Shown: positions 40,782 through 51,802, numbered from the stretch's first letter. The stretch: DNA of 64,000 nt from Pseudodonghicola xiamenensis DSM 18339 (GCF_000429365.1 NZ_AUBS01000008.1:94346-158345), one strand, 5' to 3'. The notes: a model not told the origin generated them from the sequence alone. Numbers and translations are program-made.

Positions 40782-42770
40782 TTACTGATCGAGGAAGCTA
40801 CGCAGCTTGCGCGACCGACTCGGGTGCTTGAGTTTCCTCAGCGCCTTGGCCTCGATCTGGCGGATCCGTTCGCGGGTCACGCTGAATTGCTGGCCGACCT
40901 CTTCCAACGTGTGGTCGGTGTTCATGCCGATGCCGAAGCGCATCCGCAGAACCCGTTCCTCGCGCGGGGTGAGGCTGGCCAGAACGCGCGTCGTGGTTTC
41001 CTTCAGGTTTTCCTGAATGGCGGAATCCAGCGGCAGCACCGCATTCTTGTCCTCGATGAAATCGCCAAGCTGGCTGTCCTCCTCGTCCCCGATCGGGGTC
41101 TCGAGGCTGATCGGCTCCTTGGCGATCTTCATCACCTTGCGGACCTTCTCAAGCGGCATCTGCAGCTTTTCGGCCAGTTCTTCCGGTGTCGGTTCCCGGC
41201 CGATCTCGTGCAGCATCTGACGACCGGTCCGGACCAGCTTGTTGATCGTCTCGATCATATGGACCGGGATGCGGATGGTACGCGCCTGATCGGCAATCGA
41301 GCGGGTGATCGCCTGACGGATCCACCAGGTCGCATAAGTCGAGAACTTATAACCGCGGCGGTATTCGAACTTGTCGACCGCCTTCATCAAGCCGATGTTA
41401 CCTTCCTGAATGAGATCAAGGAATTGCAGCCCGCGGTTGGTGTATTTCTTGGCGATCGAGATCACCAGACGCAGGTTGGCTTCCACCATTTCCTTCTTGG
41501 CCTGGCGCGCCTCTTTCTCACCCTTCTGGACTTGCTGGACGATGCGGCGGAATTCGGAAATATCCAGACCGACATACTGACCGACCTGGGCCATGTCGGC
41601 ACGCAGGTCCGCGATCTTGTCCGAGCTGCGTTCGATCAGCATCTGCCAACCACGCCCGGACTTGTGCCCCATCTCGTCAAGCCAAGTCGGGTCCAGCTCG
41701 CGACCGCGATATTCGTCAACGAATTCGCGCCGGTTGATGCGGGCCTGGTCGGCCAGCTTAACCATGGAACTGTCGATCGACATCACCCGCCGGTTGATAC
41801 CATAAAGCTGGTCGATCAGCGCCTCGACCCGGTTGTTGTGCAGATGCAGGCCGTTCACCAGCTCCACGATCTCGGACCGCAGCTTCTGATACTCCGCTTC
41901 CTGGTCGGCGCTGAAATTCCCGGTCTCGCTCAGCGTGGCGGCGATCCGGTCATCCTGCATTTCCGCCAGTGCGGTGTAGTTGTTGGCAATCCGTTCCAGC
42001 GTGCTCAGCACCTGGTCCTTCAGCGCGGCCTCCATCGCAGCCAGCGACATATTGGCCTGATCGTCTTCCTCGTCGTCGTCTTCCTTGGCGATCGGATTGC
42101 CGTCGGCGTCAAGCTCGGGGCCGGTACTGCCTTCGACCTTCTTCGCCGCAACCGCACCCGTGGAGACGAGCGTTTCGGCCACGTCCTCGTCCTCATCGCC
42201 CAGTTGGTTGCCGAAGGTGGCTTCCAGGTCGATGACATCGCGCAGCAGAATGTCTTCGGAAAGAAGTTCGTCATGCCAGATGGTGATCGCCTGGAATGTC
42301 AGCGGGCTTTCGCAAAGCCCCGCGATCATCGTATTGCGGCCTGCCTCGATCCGCTTGGCGATGGCGATCTCGCCTTCGCGCGATAGCAGTTCAACCGATC
42401 CCATCTCGCGCAGGTACATGCGCACTGGATCGTCGGTCCGGTCGAGCTTTTCGGTCTGCTGGCTGGCCAGCGTCACCTCACGGGCGTCCGAGGTGGTCGC
42501 AACCTCGGTCGAGCCCTTGTTCTCTTCCTCTTCCGCCTCTTCGTCCTCGATGATGTTGATACCCATCTCGGAAAGCATGGACATCACATCTTCGATCTGT
42601 TCCGAACTGACCTGATCGGGAGGCAGAACCTGGTTCAGCTGATCATAAGTGATATAGCCTTTCTCGCGAGCCTCGGCGATCATCTTCTTGACCTGGGCCT
42701 GGCTCATGTCCAGCGAGATTTCCTGTTCCTGATCCTCGGGTTTCTGGTCCTCGGTGTCCTTAGCTGCCAT
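40782..42770 (-). CDS. rpoD: RNA polymerase primary sigma factor (sigma-70)
   Basis: A 662-residue RpoD. The acidic region 1.1 is followed by region 1.2 ([17 protein letters not shown]), a large non-conserved insert, region 2 ([36 protein letters not shown]), region 3 and region 4 ([38 protein letters not shown]). The start at 42770 has GGAG upstream; an upstream extension is not conserved. It follows dnaG with a 116-bp gap, as in the macromolecular-synthesis operon. Confidence 0.97.
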   Translation of the reverse strand: MAAKDTEDQKPEDQEQEISLDMSQAQVKKMIAEAREKGYITYDQLNQVLPPDQVSSEQIEDVMSMLSEMGINIIEDEEAEEEENKGSTEVATTSDAREVTLASQQTEKLDRTDDPVRMYLREMGSVELLSREGEIAIAKRIEAGRNTMIAGLCESPLTFQAITIWHDELLSEDILLRDVIDLEATFGNQLGDEDEDVAETLVSTGAVAAKKVEGSTGPELDADGNPIAKEDDDEEDDQANMSLAAMEAALKDQVLSTLERIANNYTALAEMQDDRIAATLSETGNFSADQEAEYQKLRSEIVELVNGLHLHNNRVEALIDQLYGINRRVMSIDSSMVKLADQARINRREFVDEYRGRELDPTWLDEMGHKSGRGWQMLIERSSDKIADLRADMAQVGQYVGLDISEFRRIVQQVQKGEKEARQAKKEMVEANLRLVISIAKKYTNRGLQFLDLIQEGNIGLMKAVDKFEYRRGYKFSTYATWWIRQAITRSIADQARTIRIPVHMIETINKLVRTGRQMLHEIGREPTPEELAEKLQMPLEKVRKVMKIAKEPISLETPIGDEEDSQLGDFIEDKNAVLPLDSAIQENLKETTTRVLASLTPREERVLRMRFGIGMNTDHTLEEVGQQFSVTRERIRQIEAKALRKLKHPSRSRKLRSFLDQ

Positions 42771-42886
42771 TCGGTGCTCCTGCAGAGGCGTGGGGCGATT
42801 CGCTCGGGTCCGAATCATCGAATCATCTCGAGATTCGGACATCGGTTCGCCCGGTTGTCCACCTCTATTCGTTACAAAATTCCGCC

Positions 42887-44881
42887 TTACCGATCCGATT
42901 TAGAATAACCGATCCGATTCAACAGCTCAGCGAAGGCATCCCGCTCTTCGCGATTGATCGGGGCGCCATTTTCCGCGGTGTCATAATCCACCTTGTTTTC
43001 AGCTCCCACACTGCGCATCGCCCGATCCCGTGCCTGCGCTGCCTGTCCCAAGCGCCAAGTCACGGCCTCGTCCGCCATACCAGTCAGTTCTTCCTCGGCC
43101 TCGGCGACCTCGGCATAAAGCCCACGCCGCGCTTCGAGTTTTGCGAGCTCCTCGGCCAATGTCAGTCTGGCCAGGTCAATATCGCCGGGTTTGCGCACGC
43201 AGGGGCTGATTGCGACATGGCGCAAGGCAAACAGGTTTTCAAGAGCCTCAGGCCCCGCAGCGGCAATGATTCTGTCTTTCAGTGCCCCGGAAGCCTCAGC
43301 CCCATGGCGCAGGATCAGATCGCGCAGCAATGCATGATCGGGATCGCTACAGCTCATCCGTTCGATGCGGTAATCGAATTCGGCAATCAGCTCGGGTGCG
43401 GAAATCGCCGTGGCCAGGATCACCGCCTCACGGAGCTGGGTTTCCGCCTGATCGCCGGCGGCGACCAGAAGCGAAGATTTGGTGCTGGCCTGGGGCACGG
43501 AGATCTGCGACCGCCCGTTCCACGGCACCCTTTTGCCGCCGCGCGCCCGGCCCTTGCCCTGTCCCGGCACAAATGCCTCGCGGGTGGCAGGCCGGTCGCT
43601 GCGGAAAAGCTGCCAGCGCAGTTCCTTGATCGCCTCGCCGTAATGGCCACGGATCGAAGGATCGCGGATCAATCTGAGCTTGTCACGCAGCACCTTGTCG
43701 AGCGCGGCCCGGCGTTCCGGACTGTCGAAGGTCTTACCTTCGGTTTCACGCTGCCACAGCAGGTTGACCATGGGTCGGGCCTGATCCAGCACCGCCTGCA
43801 CCGCCCCGGCGCCCTCGGCGCGGATCAGATCATCCGGGTCCTGCCCCTCGGGCATCAACGCAAACCGCAACGATTTGCCCGCCTCCAGCAAAGGCAGGGC
43901 CAGGTCGATCAGCCGCAGCGCCGCATTGATCCCCGCCTTATCGCCATCCAGCGCGATGATCGGTTCGTTCGCAATGCGCCAGAGCATCTGCAACTGGTTT
44001 TCGGTGATCGCTGTGCCCAACGGTGCGACGGCGGCCTGAAAACCGGCTTCGGACAGGGCGATCACATCCATATAGCCCTCGGCCACGATCAACGGCATGC
44101 CCTTGCCTGCGGCAGTACGCGCGGGCCCATGGTTGAACAGGCTGCGCCCCTTGTCGAACAGCTCGGTCTCGGGCGAGTTCAGGTATTTCGCATTGTCGCC
44201 GGGGTCCATCGCCCGGCCCCCGAAGGCGATGGCACGCCCGCGGGCATCGCGGATCGGGAACATGATCCGGTTGCGGAAGGTGTCATAGGGCTTGCCCCCC
44301 TTGTTCGACGGCTTGGCAAGCCCGGCGCCCATGATCAGCTCCTCGGCCACGCCCTTGCCGCGCAGATGATCCCAAAGATGCTGCCAGCCTTCCGGCACGA
44401 AGCCGATTTCCCAGCGTTCGAGCGCCGCGTCGCTCAGCCCACGGCGACGCAGGTAATCGCGCGCCGCGCCGGCCGATCCGGTCCTCAGTTGCAGGCGAAA
44501 GAACTGCACCGCCTGCTCCATCACCTCGGCCAATTGCGTCCGCCGATCGGCCTTTTGCTGCGCGCGCGGGTCCTGGCGCGGGATCTCCATGCCCGCCTCC
44601 CGGGCGAGGATTTCCACCGCCTCCATGAACGAGACATTCTCCGTCTCCTTCACAAAGCTGATCGCGTCCCCCTTGGCGTGGCAACCGAAGCAGTAATAGA
44701 ACCCCTTTCGGTCATCGACGTGGAAAGACGCGCTCTTTTCCTGGTGGAAGGGGCAAGGTGCCCACATGTCGCCCTTGCCCTGGTTGGACTTGCGGGTATC
44801 CCAGATCACCTTGCGCCCGACCACATGGGTCAGCGACGTCCGGTTGCGCAATTCGTCCAGGAATCCAGGAGGCAGTGACAT
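42887..44881 (-). CDS. dnaG: DNA primase
   Basis: A 664-residue primase. The N-terminal CHC2 zinc-binding domain shows Cys43, His46, Cys64 and Cys67 ([13 protein letters not shown]...[11 protein letters not shown]). The TOPRIM core has [12 protein letters not shown] and ALDGDKAG. The C-terminal region binds the DnaB helicase. It sits upstream of rpoD. A small exported-protein gene precedes it by 16 bp. Confidence 0.97.
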   Translation of the reverse strand: MSLPPGFLDELRNRTSLTHVVGRKVIWDTRKSNQGKGDMWAPCPFHQEKSASFHVDDRKGFYYCFGCHAKGDAISFVKETENVSFMEAVEILAREAGMEIPRQDPRAQQKADRRTQLAEVMEQAVQFFRLQLRTGSAGAARDYLRRRGLSDAALERWEIGFVPEGWQHLWDHLRGKGVAEELIMGAGLAKPSNKGGKPYDTFRNRIMFPIRDARGRAIAFGGRAMDPGDNAKYLNSPETELFDKGRSLFNHGPARTAAGKGMPLIVAEGYMDVIALSEAGFQAAVAPLGTAITENQLQMLWRIANEPIIALDGDKAGINAALRLIDLALPLLEAGKSLRFALMPEGQDPDDLIRAEGAGAVQAVLDQARPMVNLLWQRETEGKTFDSPERRAALDKVLRDKLRLIRDPSIRGHYGEAIKELRWQLFRSDRPATREAFVPGQGKGRARGGKRVPWNGRSQISVPQASTKSSLLVAAGDQAETQLREAVILATAISAPELIAEFDYRIERMSCSDPDHALLRDLILRHGAEASGALKDRIIAAAGPEALENLFALRHVAISPCVRKPGDIDLARLTLAEELAKLEARRGLYAEVAEAEEELTGMADEAVTWRLGQAAQARDRAMRSVGAENKVDYDTAENGAPINREERDAFAELLNRIGYSKSDR

Positions 44882-44897
44882 CGGGGCCTTTCGCGGA

Positions 44898-45254
44898 TCA
44901 GTTGTTCAGTTGCTTGATCATTTGCTGGCGCTGGTCCCACATGTCGATGCACTGCTGGTTCCAGATCGCGCCAAAGTCGTTCGCCTTCAGGTCGCGCCGT
45001 TTCATCTGATAGATATAATCGACCATGCCGGGGATCGCGGCATTATATTGTTCCGGCCAGGCATGGGAAGAAGCCACAAGATGTTCGGCGACCTTATCCT
45101 GCGCAACCTTGTCCAGCCGCGCCTTCTGCACCGCGGCCATCACCTGTGCCTCATAACCGCAGGCCTCCTCCTTGGTCACTGGCGCGTTGGCAGCGGCAGG
45201 CAGGGCGGTCATCGCGGCAAGCGCGGCGGCAGCGAAGGTTAGACGGATCGTCAT
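44898..45254 (-). CDS. Small exported protein (DUF5333-like)
   Basis: A 118-residue protein with a signal peptide (MTIRLTFAAAALAAMTALPAAANA). Its mature part has a Cys in KEEACGYEAQVM and another in NQQCIDMWDQ, suggesting a disulfide. It is probably the DUF5333 family seen beside dnaG in Rhodobacteraceae. The function is unknown. Only 16 bp separate it from dnaG, so they may be cotranscribed. Confidence 0.7.
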   Translation of the reverse strand: MTIRLTFAAAALAAMTALPAAANAPVTKEEACGYEAQVMAAVQKARLDKVAQDKVAEHLVASSHAWPEQYNAAIPGMVDYIYQMKRRDLKANDFGAIWNQQCIDMWDQRQQMIKQLNN

Positions 45255-45457
45255 CTGGGCGGCTCCTGAATCGGTTGGGGTGCCCCAGACTACTCCCCCG
45301 CCGCCGCGGCTTCCATCGCCGTTTTCAAACTTGCGCCAATGTGCCGACCCCACATTGCCGCCCTGCGCCGGGGTCGCCCTTGCGCGGGTCTTGCCAAGAG
45401 GACACCGCCACCCTCTACGGGCGGCGGCGCCTGATCCTTTCAGCCATCCAGAGGCCG

Positions 45458-46885
45458 TTAAAGCCCCTTGGCCTGATAGCTGCGCGCCACCTTGTCGATG
45501 CTCACCAGATAAGCCGAGGTGCGCAAATCCGTCACATCCGGCCGGCTGTGCCAGATCTGGCGCATGTTCTGATAGGCCTCGCGCATGGCGTCATCGAGCC
45601 CGGACCTTACCAGTTCAAGCTCATCGGCGCCCCGCAGGTATTTCTGCTTGAAGTCCGGTGTCGGCGACCAGGTCTTGCCCAGCGCCTCGCTCAGGGTTTC
45701 AAGCTGATCGACGACAAGCTGGTGACGAGCCTCTTCCTGCCGGCGTTGCATCCGGCCGAAGCGGATATGGCTGAGGTTCTTGACCCATTCGAAGTACGAC
45801 ACCGTCACACCGCCGGCATTGGCATACATGTCGGGAATGATCACCGCGCCCTTTTCGCGCAGGATTTCGTCCGCGCCAGCGGTGATCGGCCCGTTGGCCG
45901 CCTCGATGATCAGCGGCGCCTGGACGCGCGCGGCATTGCCCAGGTTGATCACCCCCTCCATCGCCGCCGGGATCAGGATATCGCAGTCGTGCTCCAGCAC
46001 CGTCACCCCTTCGGCCACATATTTGGCACCGGGGAAACCGGTCACGCCACCGTGTCCGGTGATCCAGTGACGCACCGCCTCCACGTCCAGCCCCGCAGGA
46101 TCGACAAGCGCCCCGTCGCGTTCGATGATCCCGACGACCAGGGCCCCGTCTTCCTCGGCCAGGAACTTGGCGGCGTGATAGCCGACATTGCCCAGCCCCT
46201 GCACGATCACCCGCTTGCCATCGAGCTTGCCCGACAGACCCGCCATGGCGACATCCTCGGGGTGGCGGAAGAATTCGCGCAGCGCATATTGCACCCCCCG
46301 CCCCGTCGCTTCGACCCGGCCGTGAATCCCGCCGGCGTTCAGCGGCTTGCCGGTGACGCAAGCCTGGGCGTTGATATCGGTGGTGTTCATCCGCGCATAT
46401 TGATCCGCCATCCAAGCCATCTCACGTTCGCCGGTGCCCATATCGGGGGCCGGCACGTTCTGGCTGGGATGGATCAGGTCGCGCTTGGCCAGCTCATAGG
46501 TGAACCGGCGGGTGATCTGCTCCAGCTCATGCTCCTCATACTGCCGCGGGTCGATACAGAGCCCGCCCTTGGAGCCACCGAAGGGCGCGTCGATCAGGGC
46601 GCATTTATAGGTCATCAACGCCGCCAGCGCCTCGACCTCGTCCTGATTGACCGAAAGCGCATAACGGATGCCGCCCTTGACCGGCTCCATATGTTCCGAA
46701 TGCACCGCCCTATACCCGGTGAAGGTCTGGATATGGCCACGCAAACGCACGCCGAAACGGACCTTGTAGATCGCGTTGCAGACACGGATTTTCTCTTCAA
46801 GCCCGGGCGGCAGCTCCATCAGCGCGGCGGCCCGATTGAACATTAGGTCCACGCTCTCGCGAAAGCTCGGCTCCTGCCGGATCAT
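45458..46885 (-). CDS. Glu/Leu/Phe/Val dehydrogenase (glutamate dehydrogenase)
   Basis: A 475-residue enzyme of the Glu/Leu/Phe/Val dehydrogenase family, interconverting glutamate and 2-oxoglutarate plus ammonium. The substrate pocket and catalytic Lys lie in VKGGIRYALSVN and YKCALIDAPFGGSKGG. The dinucleotide-binding Rossmann site is at VIVQGLGNVG. Residue choice (QNVPAPDMGTGEREM) fits a glutamate enzyme rather than leucine or valine ones. It is separated by 203 bp from the dnaG-linked gene. Confidence 0.92.
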   Translation of the reverse strand: MIRQEPSFRESVDLMFNRAAALMELPPGLEEKIRVCNAIYKVRFGVRLRGHIQTFTGYRAVHSEHMEPVKGGIRYALSVNQDEVEALAALMTYKCALIDAPFGGSKGGLCIDPRQYEEHELEQITRRFTYELAKRDLIHPSQNVPAPDMGTGEREMAWMADQYARMNTTDINAQACVTGKPLNAGGIHGRVEATGRGVQYALREFFRHPEDVAMAGLSGKLDGKRVIVQGLGNVGYHAAKFLAEEDGALVVGIIERDGALVDPAGLDVEAVRHWITGHGGVTGFPGAKYVAEGVTVLEHDCDILIPAAMEGVINLGNAARVQAPLIIEAANGPITAGADEILREKGAVIIPDMYANAGGVTVSYFEWVKNLSHIRFGRMQRRQEEARHQLVVDQLETLSEALGKTWSPTPDFKQKYLRGADELELVRSGLDDAMREAYQNMRQIWHSRPDVTDLRTSAYLVSIDKVARSYQAKGL

Positions 46886-47258
46886 GGCCTGACACTCCTC
46901 TTTATTTTCTCTGTTTTTCGTTTCGGCGACGAGGCGACTCGCAAGCCGAGGCCAATTGGTAGCAGGTTCTGACGTGGCGTCAAAAACTTGCTGATTTTTT
47001 CATCACGCCGGCACCACTCCCCGCCAGGAACACATCGCGCACAGCCGAGCGAGGCCGTGACACCGCCCCCCCGGGAAGCCCCCCGCCACGGCCCGAAAAT
47101 CACCGTGAAACGATTGCCGTAGCAGATGCAAAAACCCGGAAAATCCCCGGCTTTCGCCGCAATTGAGCCATGTTTGGCACGCAAGCCAGAACAGGTTTTC
47201 CCGCGATCCCGCCATGACGTCAGCTCACAACGGGGATCGCCCGGAACAAGAGGTTTCG
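46886..47258. other. 373-bp divergent intergenic region, no gene seen
   Basis: This region separates glutamate dehydrogenase from the TadG-like gene. It is AT-richer near the dehydrogenase (CTCTTTATTTTC and TTTTTTCATC) and holds the palindrome TGACGTGGCGTCA at 46970-46982, a possible regulator site. A GTG/ATG-initiated reading from 47163 into the TadG-like gene is not favoured by ribosome-binding sites. Confidence 0.5.
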
Positions 47259-49028
47259 ATGCGTCCCCTGAAGCGCCAGCCCCGGCGCCGCCCGTCCGGC
47301 GCCCCTAGACTGCCCGTCCCTGCCCGCGCCACTGCGGCGCAGTCAGGCAACGGGGCATTGCGCCGCTTCGTTCGCAACGAAGGCGGCAACATGATCATCT
47401 TCAGCCTCTATGTCATGGTAATCGTCCTGATGTTCGGCGGCATCGGCATCGACCTGATGCATTACGAACGCGACTGCACCGAATTGCAGAACACGTTGGA
47501 TCGCGCCACCCTGGCCGCAGCCGATCTGGATCAGCCGCTGGATCCCGAAACGGTGGTTCGCGATTATCTTGCCAAGTCCGGCGCCACCGGGTCGCTGACC
47601 AAGGTGACCGTCGATGAAAGCGAAAGCCACCGGACCGTCACCGCCAACGCGACCTGCAGCATGCCCACCCAGTTCATGCAACTGAGCGGCGTCAAATCGC
47701 TGAGCGCTCCACTGATCAGTACGGCGGAAGAACGTATCGACGGGGTGGAGATTTCGCTGGTGCTCGATGTCTCGGGCTCGATGAACTCGAACAGCAAGCT
47801 CTACAACCTGAAGGTCGCCGCCAAGGATTTCGTTGATACGATGGTCGACAATACCGAAGACGGCAACCTGTCGATCTCCGTGGTGCCCTATGCCACGCAG
47901 GTTTCCACCCCCCGCAGCTTTCTCGATAAGTTCACGATCTCGAAAGAGCAGGAATTTTCCAATTGCGTGAACTTTGACGGCGAAGACTTCAGCAGCCCTG
48001 CGATCCATCCCGAACAAAGCCTGAAACGCACGATGCATTTCGATCCCTGGAGTTCGCGCTTCGACGGTCGACAGAGCACTCCCGAACGCACAGTGACCCA
48101 GCCGGTCTGTTCCGAAGACCCCTCCCGCGAGATCATGGTGCTGGAGAAAGACCGCACCAAGCTGAAAACCTATATCCAGAACCTCAGCGCGCAGGGCAAC
48201 ACCTCGATCGACCTCGGCATGAAATGGGGCGCGGCCCTGCTCGATCCCAGCGTGAAGCCGGTGATCTCCGGGCTGATCGAAGACGGGGTGGTATCCTCGG
48301 ATTTTTCCGATCGCCCGAAACCCTACGCCGCCCACGAGACCCTGAAGGTCATCGTGCTGATGACCGACGGCCAGAACACCGCGCAATATTACCTCCCCGA
48401 GGCCTTTCGCGAAGGCTATTCCGGGGCATCGTGGAACCCCGAGGAAAAGGTCTATTCGGTTTATGACGGTCTCGACACCGAGGACCGTGACGGAGACGGC
48501 ATCACCGACGAACCGATCTATTACTGGGTGGAACTGGGCCGATGGCAGGATCACCCCTATGGCACCGGGACATACGAGGCCACAACCGAGATCTGCACCA
48601 GCTATTGGTTCGGCTTCTGCATCAGATACGACTACGAGACCAGCACCGTTACCGAAGGCGGCTATTCGGTCGACCTGAGCATGGGGGACATCTTCGCCAA
48701 GACCACTCCGCGCTCGATCGCCGAGAATATCTTCGCCCCGGCGATCGGCTCCTCCGCGGCCAACAGCAAATGGCTCTATAGCGGCACCCGCGACACCTAT
48801 GTCAGCACAACCCCCAAGAACGCCCGCACCCGGGCGATTTGCGCCGCCGCCAAGGCGCAGGGCGTCATCGTCTATACCATCGGCTTCGAGGCCCCGACGG
48901 ACAGCCGGCAATTGCTCAAGTATTGCGCCAGTTCCGACAGCCATTATTTCGATGTCAGCGGGCTGGAGATTTCCGATGCCTTCTCCTCGATCGCCTCCTC
49001 GATCCGCAAGCTGAGGCTGACGCAATGA
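47259..49028 (+). CDS. TadG-like protein with von Willebrand factor A domain
   Basis: A 589-residue membrane-anchored protein. A basic N-terminus and a prepilin-like hydrophobic segment (NMIIFSLYVMVIVLMFGGIGIDLMHYERD) match TadG/TadE-type proteins. A vWA domain follows with the MIDAS motif DVSGSMNSNS and C-terminal LKYCASSDSHYFDVS. The start at 47259 has AGAGG upstream. It overlaps the next gene by ATGA. Three such genes stand together; Tad ATPase, secretin and prepilin-peptidase genes are not in the window. Confidence 0.82.
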   Translation: MRPLKRQPRRRPSGAPRLPVPARATAAQSGNGALRRFVRNEGGNMIIFSLYVMVIVLMFGGIGIDLMHYERDCTELQNTLDRATLAAADLDQPLDPETVVRDYLAKSGATGSLTKVTVDESESHRTVTANATCSMPTQFMQLSGVKSLSAPLISTAEERIDGVEISLVLDVSGSMNSNSKLYNLKVAAKDFVDTMVDNTEDGNLSISVVPYATQVSTPRSFLDKFTISKEQEFSNCVNFDGEDFSSPAIHPEQSLKRTMHFDPWSSRFDGRQSTPERTVTQPVCSEDPSREIMVLEKDRTKLKTYIQNLSAQGNTSIDLGMKWGAALLDPSVKPVISGLIEDGVVSSDFSDRPKPYAAHETLKVIVLMTDGQNTAQYYLPEAFREGYSGASWNPEEKVYSVYDGLDTEDRDGDGITDEPIYYWVELGRWQDHPYGTGTYEATTEICTSYWFGFCIRYDYETSTVTEGGYSVDLSMGDIFAKTTPRSIAENIFAPAIGSSAANSKWLYSGTRDTYVSTTPKNARTRAICAAAKAQGVIVYTIGFEAPTDSRQLLKYCASSDSHYFDVSGLEISDAFSSIASSIRKLRLTQ

Positions 49029-49561
49029 CCGCCGCGCTTAGGGCCGCGCTACGCCGGCTGTGGCGCCAGGAGGACGGCAACGCCACCATCGAATTCGCCA
49101 TCACCTTTCCCGCTCTCATCATCCTGTTGCTGTCCGGGCTGGAGCTGGGGTTCGTCACCATGCAACACGCCATGCTGGAACGCGCGGTGGATCAGACCGT
49201 CCGCGATATCCGGCTGGGGACCGGATCGGCGCCGCAGCACGACGATATCAAGGACATGATCTGCGACCGTGCCAGCTTCATCCCCAATTGCGGCGACAAT
49301 CTCAGGCTCGAGATGATCCAGGTCGACCCGCGCGCCTGGGCCGGGCTCGACACTACGCCCGATTGCACCGACAAATCCGAAGAGGTCGCCCCGGTGCGCA
49401 ATTTCGTCAACGGACAGTCGAATGATCTCATGATCCTGCGCGCCTGCGCCAAGATCGACCCGGTGTTTCCCACCACCGGCCTCGGCAAAAGTCTGTCGAC
49501 CGACGCCTACGGCCAATATGCGCTGGTCTCGACCACCGTCTTCGTCCAGGAACCGAGGTAA
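49025..49561 (+). CDS. TadE-like membrane protein
   Basis: A 178-residue protein with a basic N-terminus, then EDGNATIEFAITFPALIILLLSGLELGFV, the TadE prepilin-like helix with the Glu at the cleavage-adjacent position. The remainder is extracytoplasmic and holds several Cys. It overlaps the TadG-like gene by 4 nt and precedes a second TadE-like gene by 3 nt, so all three are translated together. Confidence 0.82.
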   Translation: MTAALRAALRRLWRQEDGNATIEFAITFPALIILLLSGLELGFVTMQHAMLERAVDQTVRDIRLGTGSAPQHDDIKDMICDRASFIPNCGDNLRLEMIQVDPRAWAGLDTTPDCTDKSEEVAPVRNFVNGQSNDLMILRACAKIDPVFPTTGLGKSLSTDAYGQYALVSTTVFVQEPR

Positions 49562-49564
49562 CTG

Positions 49565-50116
49565 ATGCCCTTCTGCCTCCGCTCTCTCCTGCGGCGTTTC
49601 GCCGAAGACTGCCGCGGCAGCGTGTCAGTCGAATTCCTGCTCATGGTGCCATTGCTGTTCTGGACCTACATGGCCTGCTACGTCTATTTCGACGGCTTCC
49701 GGCAGAGCGACCTGAACCTCAAGGCCGCCTATGCGATCGCGGACATGATCTCGCGCGAGACCACTGCGGTCAATCCCGACTACATCGACAGCATGGAAAA
49801 GGTCCTGCGGCTGATGACCCGTGCGGAAACGCCCCTCAAGCTACGGGTCACCGTGGTGCGCTGGGACGGGACAGACAACCGCTATTACGTCTATTGGTCG
49901 GAGAACCGCGGCTATGACGCGCCGCGCACCGATGCCGATATGGCGGCACTGGCCAGCCGGCTGCCAGTAATGCCAGACGGCGAATACGTCATCCTGATCG
50001 AAACCAAGGTGAGCTATGAACCGCCCTTCGATGTCGGCATCAAAACCACCGATCTGGACAATTTCGTGTTCACCCGGCCGCGCTTCGGCCCGAAGGTGGA
50101 CTGGAGCGCAAGCTGA
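49565..50116 (+). CDS. TadE/TadF-like membrane protein
   Basis: A 183-residue protein with the N-terminal SVSVEFLLMVPLLFWTYMACYVYFDGF helix, the TadE-type prepilin signature. A single-pass protein with a large extracytoplasmic domain. It is the third member of the operon. Such minor pseudopilins are thought to assist Flp-pilus assembly, but here the rest of the machinery must be encoded elsewhere or not exist. Confidence 0.8.
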   Translation: MPFCLRSLLRRFAEDCRGSVSVEFLLMVPLLFWTYMACYVYFDGFRQSDLNLKAAYAIADMISRETTAVNPDYIDSMEKVLRLMTRAETPLKLRVTVVRWDGTDNRYYVYWSENRGYDAPRTDADMAALASRLPVMPDGEYVILIETKVSYEPPFDVGIKTTDLDNFVFTRPRFGPKVDWSAS

Positions 50117-50123
50117 CGCTTTC

Positions 50124-50615
50124 TTATTCTTCCGCCGCCGGCTGATCGCGGTCCAGGATCATCGCCTCGATCATCTGGGCCATGGCCTTGGTCTGCGCCG
50201 CCGAGGTCACGCCACCGACCCCGATCCGGCGCCCCAGCCGCCACCACAGCCCCGGCGACCAACCGCGCGGGCCGGTGCGGCGCATCACGATCAGAAAACC
50301 ATTCGATGGCTTGAAGGAAAAGGCGCCGCGTTCGACCGCCGCGATCGCTTCAATCGGCGCGATCAGCCGGCCGTCATCGGTGCGCAGCCCCTCCGCCGTC
50401 AGCTCAAGCCGCCCTCCGGTGGCCCGCCACATCCGTTCCGCCAACCACAACGCCAGCCCGCCGAACAGCACAAGAAAGGCCAGCCACCCCGGAGCCAAGG
50501 GTTGCGACAAGGCGAAATAGAAAACGATACCGGCGAATCCCACCAGGGCGCCGACACCGAACCAGCGCCGGAACGGCGAAACGCTGACGCTGATCAGAAT
50601 GTCATCTTGCGGCAT
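50124..50615 (-). CDS. Two-helix membrane protein of unknown function
   Basis: A 163-residue protein with two hydrophobic segments (GVGALVGFAGIVFYFAL and WLAFLVLFGGLALWL), then a soluble beta-rich domain (ELTAEGLRTDDGRLIAPIEAIAAVERG). The layout resembles PH-like membrane proteins, but no clear family was recognised. GGGGGAG precedes the ATG. It converges on the Tad trio with 7 bp between. Confidence 0.65.
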   Translation of the reverse strand: MPQDDILISVSVSPFRRWFGVGALVGFAGIVFYFALSQPLAPGWLAFLVLFGGLALWLAERMWRATGGRLELTAEGLRTDDGRLIAPIEAIAAVERGAFSFKPSNGFLIVMRRTGPRGWSPGLWWRLGRRIGVGGVTSAAQTKAMAQMIEAMILDRDQPAAEE

Positions 50616-50790
50616 ATCTGTGCTCCCCCCTTGCCCTGCCCGAGGCAAATAGCCGAAATCGCCAGCCCGCAACAGCCCGTTCCCACCCCTGGAGTGCAGC
50701 CGCGCACATTCAGCGTGCCACCGCTCGCATTTGCGTCCCCTCGCCGTCGCCCTATCTTCCCCGTCAGATTGCCCCACAGGAGAAACACCG

Positions 50791-51702
50791 ATGTCGCTCA
50801 GACCCATTCTCGAAACCCGCCGCGCCATCCCCGCCATGGAAGGCGCCGGTGTGAAACTTCACCGCGTCTTCGGTTTTCAGGATCCGACCGAACTCGATCC
50901 CTTCCTGATGATGGACGATTTCCGCAACGAACGACCCGAGGATTACATCCGCGGCTTTCCCTGGCACCCGCACCGCGGGATCGAAACGATTACCTATGTG
51001 CTCTCCGGCACCGTGGAACATGGCGACAGCCTCGGCAATACCGGCACGCTGGGCGGGGGCGACGTGCAATGGATGACCGCCGGATCGGGCATTCTGCATC
51101 AGGAGATGCCGAAAGGAAACGCACAAGGACAGATGCATGGTTTCCAGCTCTGGGGAAACCTGCCCAGCAGCCAGAAGATGACCGCGCCGCGCTATCAGGA
51201 CGTCAAGGGTTCCGACATCCCCGAGGTGATCGACGATGACGGCACCCGGGTGAAGGTGATCACCGGCGAATTCTGGGGTAAACGCGGCCCGGTCGACGGC
51301 ATCGCCGCCGATCCGCAATATCTGGATATCGCCATGCCAGCGGGGGTAAAGAAGACCTTCAGGATCGACACCTACCGCCGCGCCTTCGCCTATGTCTTCG
51401 ATGGCGCCGCCGCATTTGCCGATGCCTCGCAGCCCTCGGGCGTGCTGCTGGAAAAGGAAGTCGCCGGGCAAGAGGTCAATATCCGCGACCTCTCCGGCAA
51501 CCGCACCCTGATCCGCTTCGGCTCCGGTGACGAGGTAACGGTGCAAGCCGGTCCGGACGGCGTGCGTTTCCTGCTGATCTCCGGCGCACCGATCAACGAA
51601 CCCGTTGCCTGGCACGGGCCGATCGTGATGAACACGCAACAAGAGCTGATGCAGGCGATGCGGGACCTCAGGAACGGCAGCTTCATCAAACCGCAGCATT
51701 GA
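50791..51702 (+). CDS. Pirin family protein
   Basis: A 303-residue bicupin pirin. The N-terminal metal site motif HPHRGIETITYVL and the ...GGGDVQWMTAGSGILHQE segment are characteristic. Bacterial pirins are iron-binding proteins with quercetinase-like or regulatory activities; the precise role is unknown. AGGAG precedes the ATG at 50791. A second pirin lies at 61462-62424. Confidence 0.9.
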   Translation: MSLRPILETRRAIPAMEGAGVKLHRVFGFQDPTELDPFLMMDDFRNERPEDYIRGFPWHPHRGIETITYVLSGTVEHGDSLGNTGTLGGGDVQWMTAGSGILHQEMPKGNAQGQMHGFQLWGNLPSSQKMTAPRYQDVKGSDIPEVIDDDGTRVKVITGEFWGKRGPVDGIAADPQYLDIAMPAGVKKTFRIDTYRRAFAYVFDGAAAFADASQPSGVLLEKEVAGQEVNIRDLSGNRTLIRFGSGDEVTVQAGPDGVRFLLISGAPINEPVAWHGPIVMNTQQELMQAMRDLRNGSFIKPQH

Positions 51703-51767
51703 GAGACCGCCGCTCTTCGCGCCGGGCGCTCATCGCGATTCCGGCCGCTCGGAGCCGGCCATAAGGT

Positions 51768-51802
51768 GGCGGGAAAACACGCCAAAGATGTGTTTTCCCG
51801 CC
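51768..51802. terminator. 13-bp hairpin after the first pirin gene
   Basis: GGCGGGAAAACAC and GTGTTTTCCCGCC form a perfect 13-bp stem with a 9-nt loop, 66 nt after the stop. No T-run follows. Confidence 0.65.

Noticed and set aside
43217..44878. A 553-residue open frame antisense to dnaG
   Set aside because: It lies wholly inside dnaG on the other strand and shows only low-complexity His/Gln/Arg-rich sequence.
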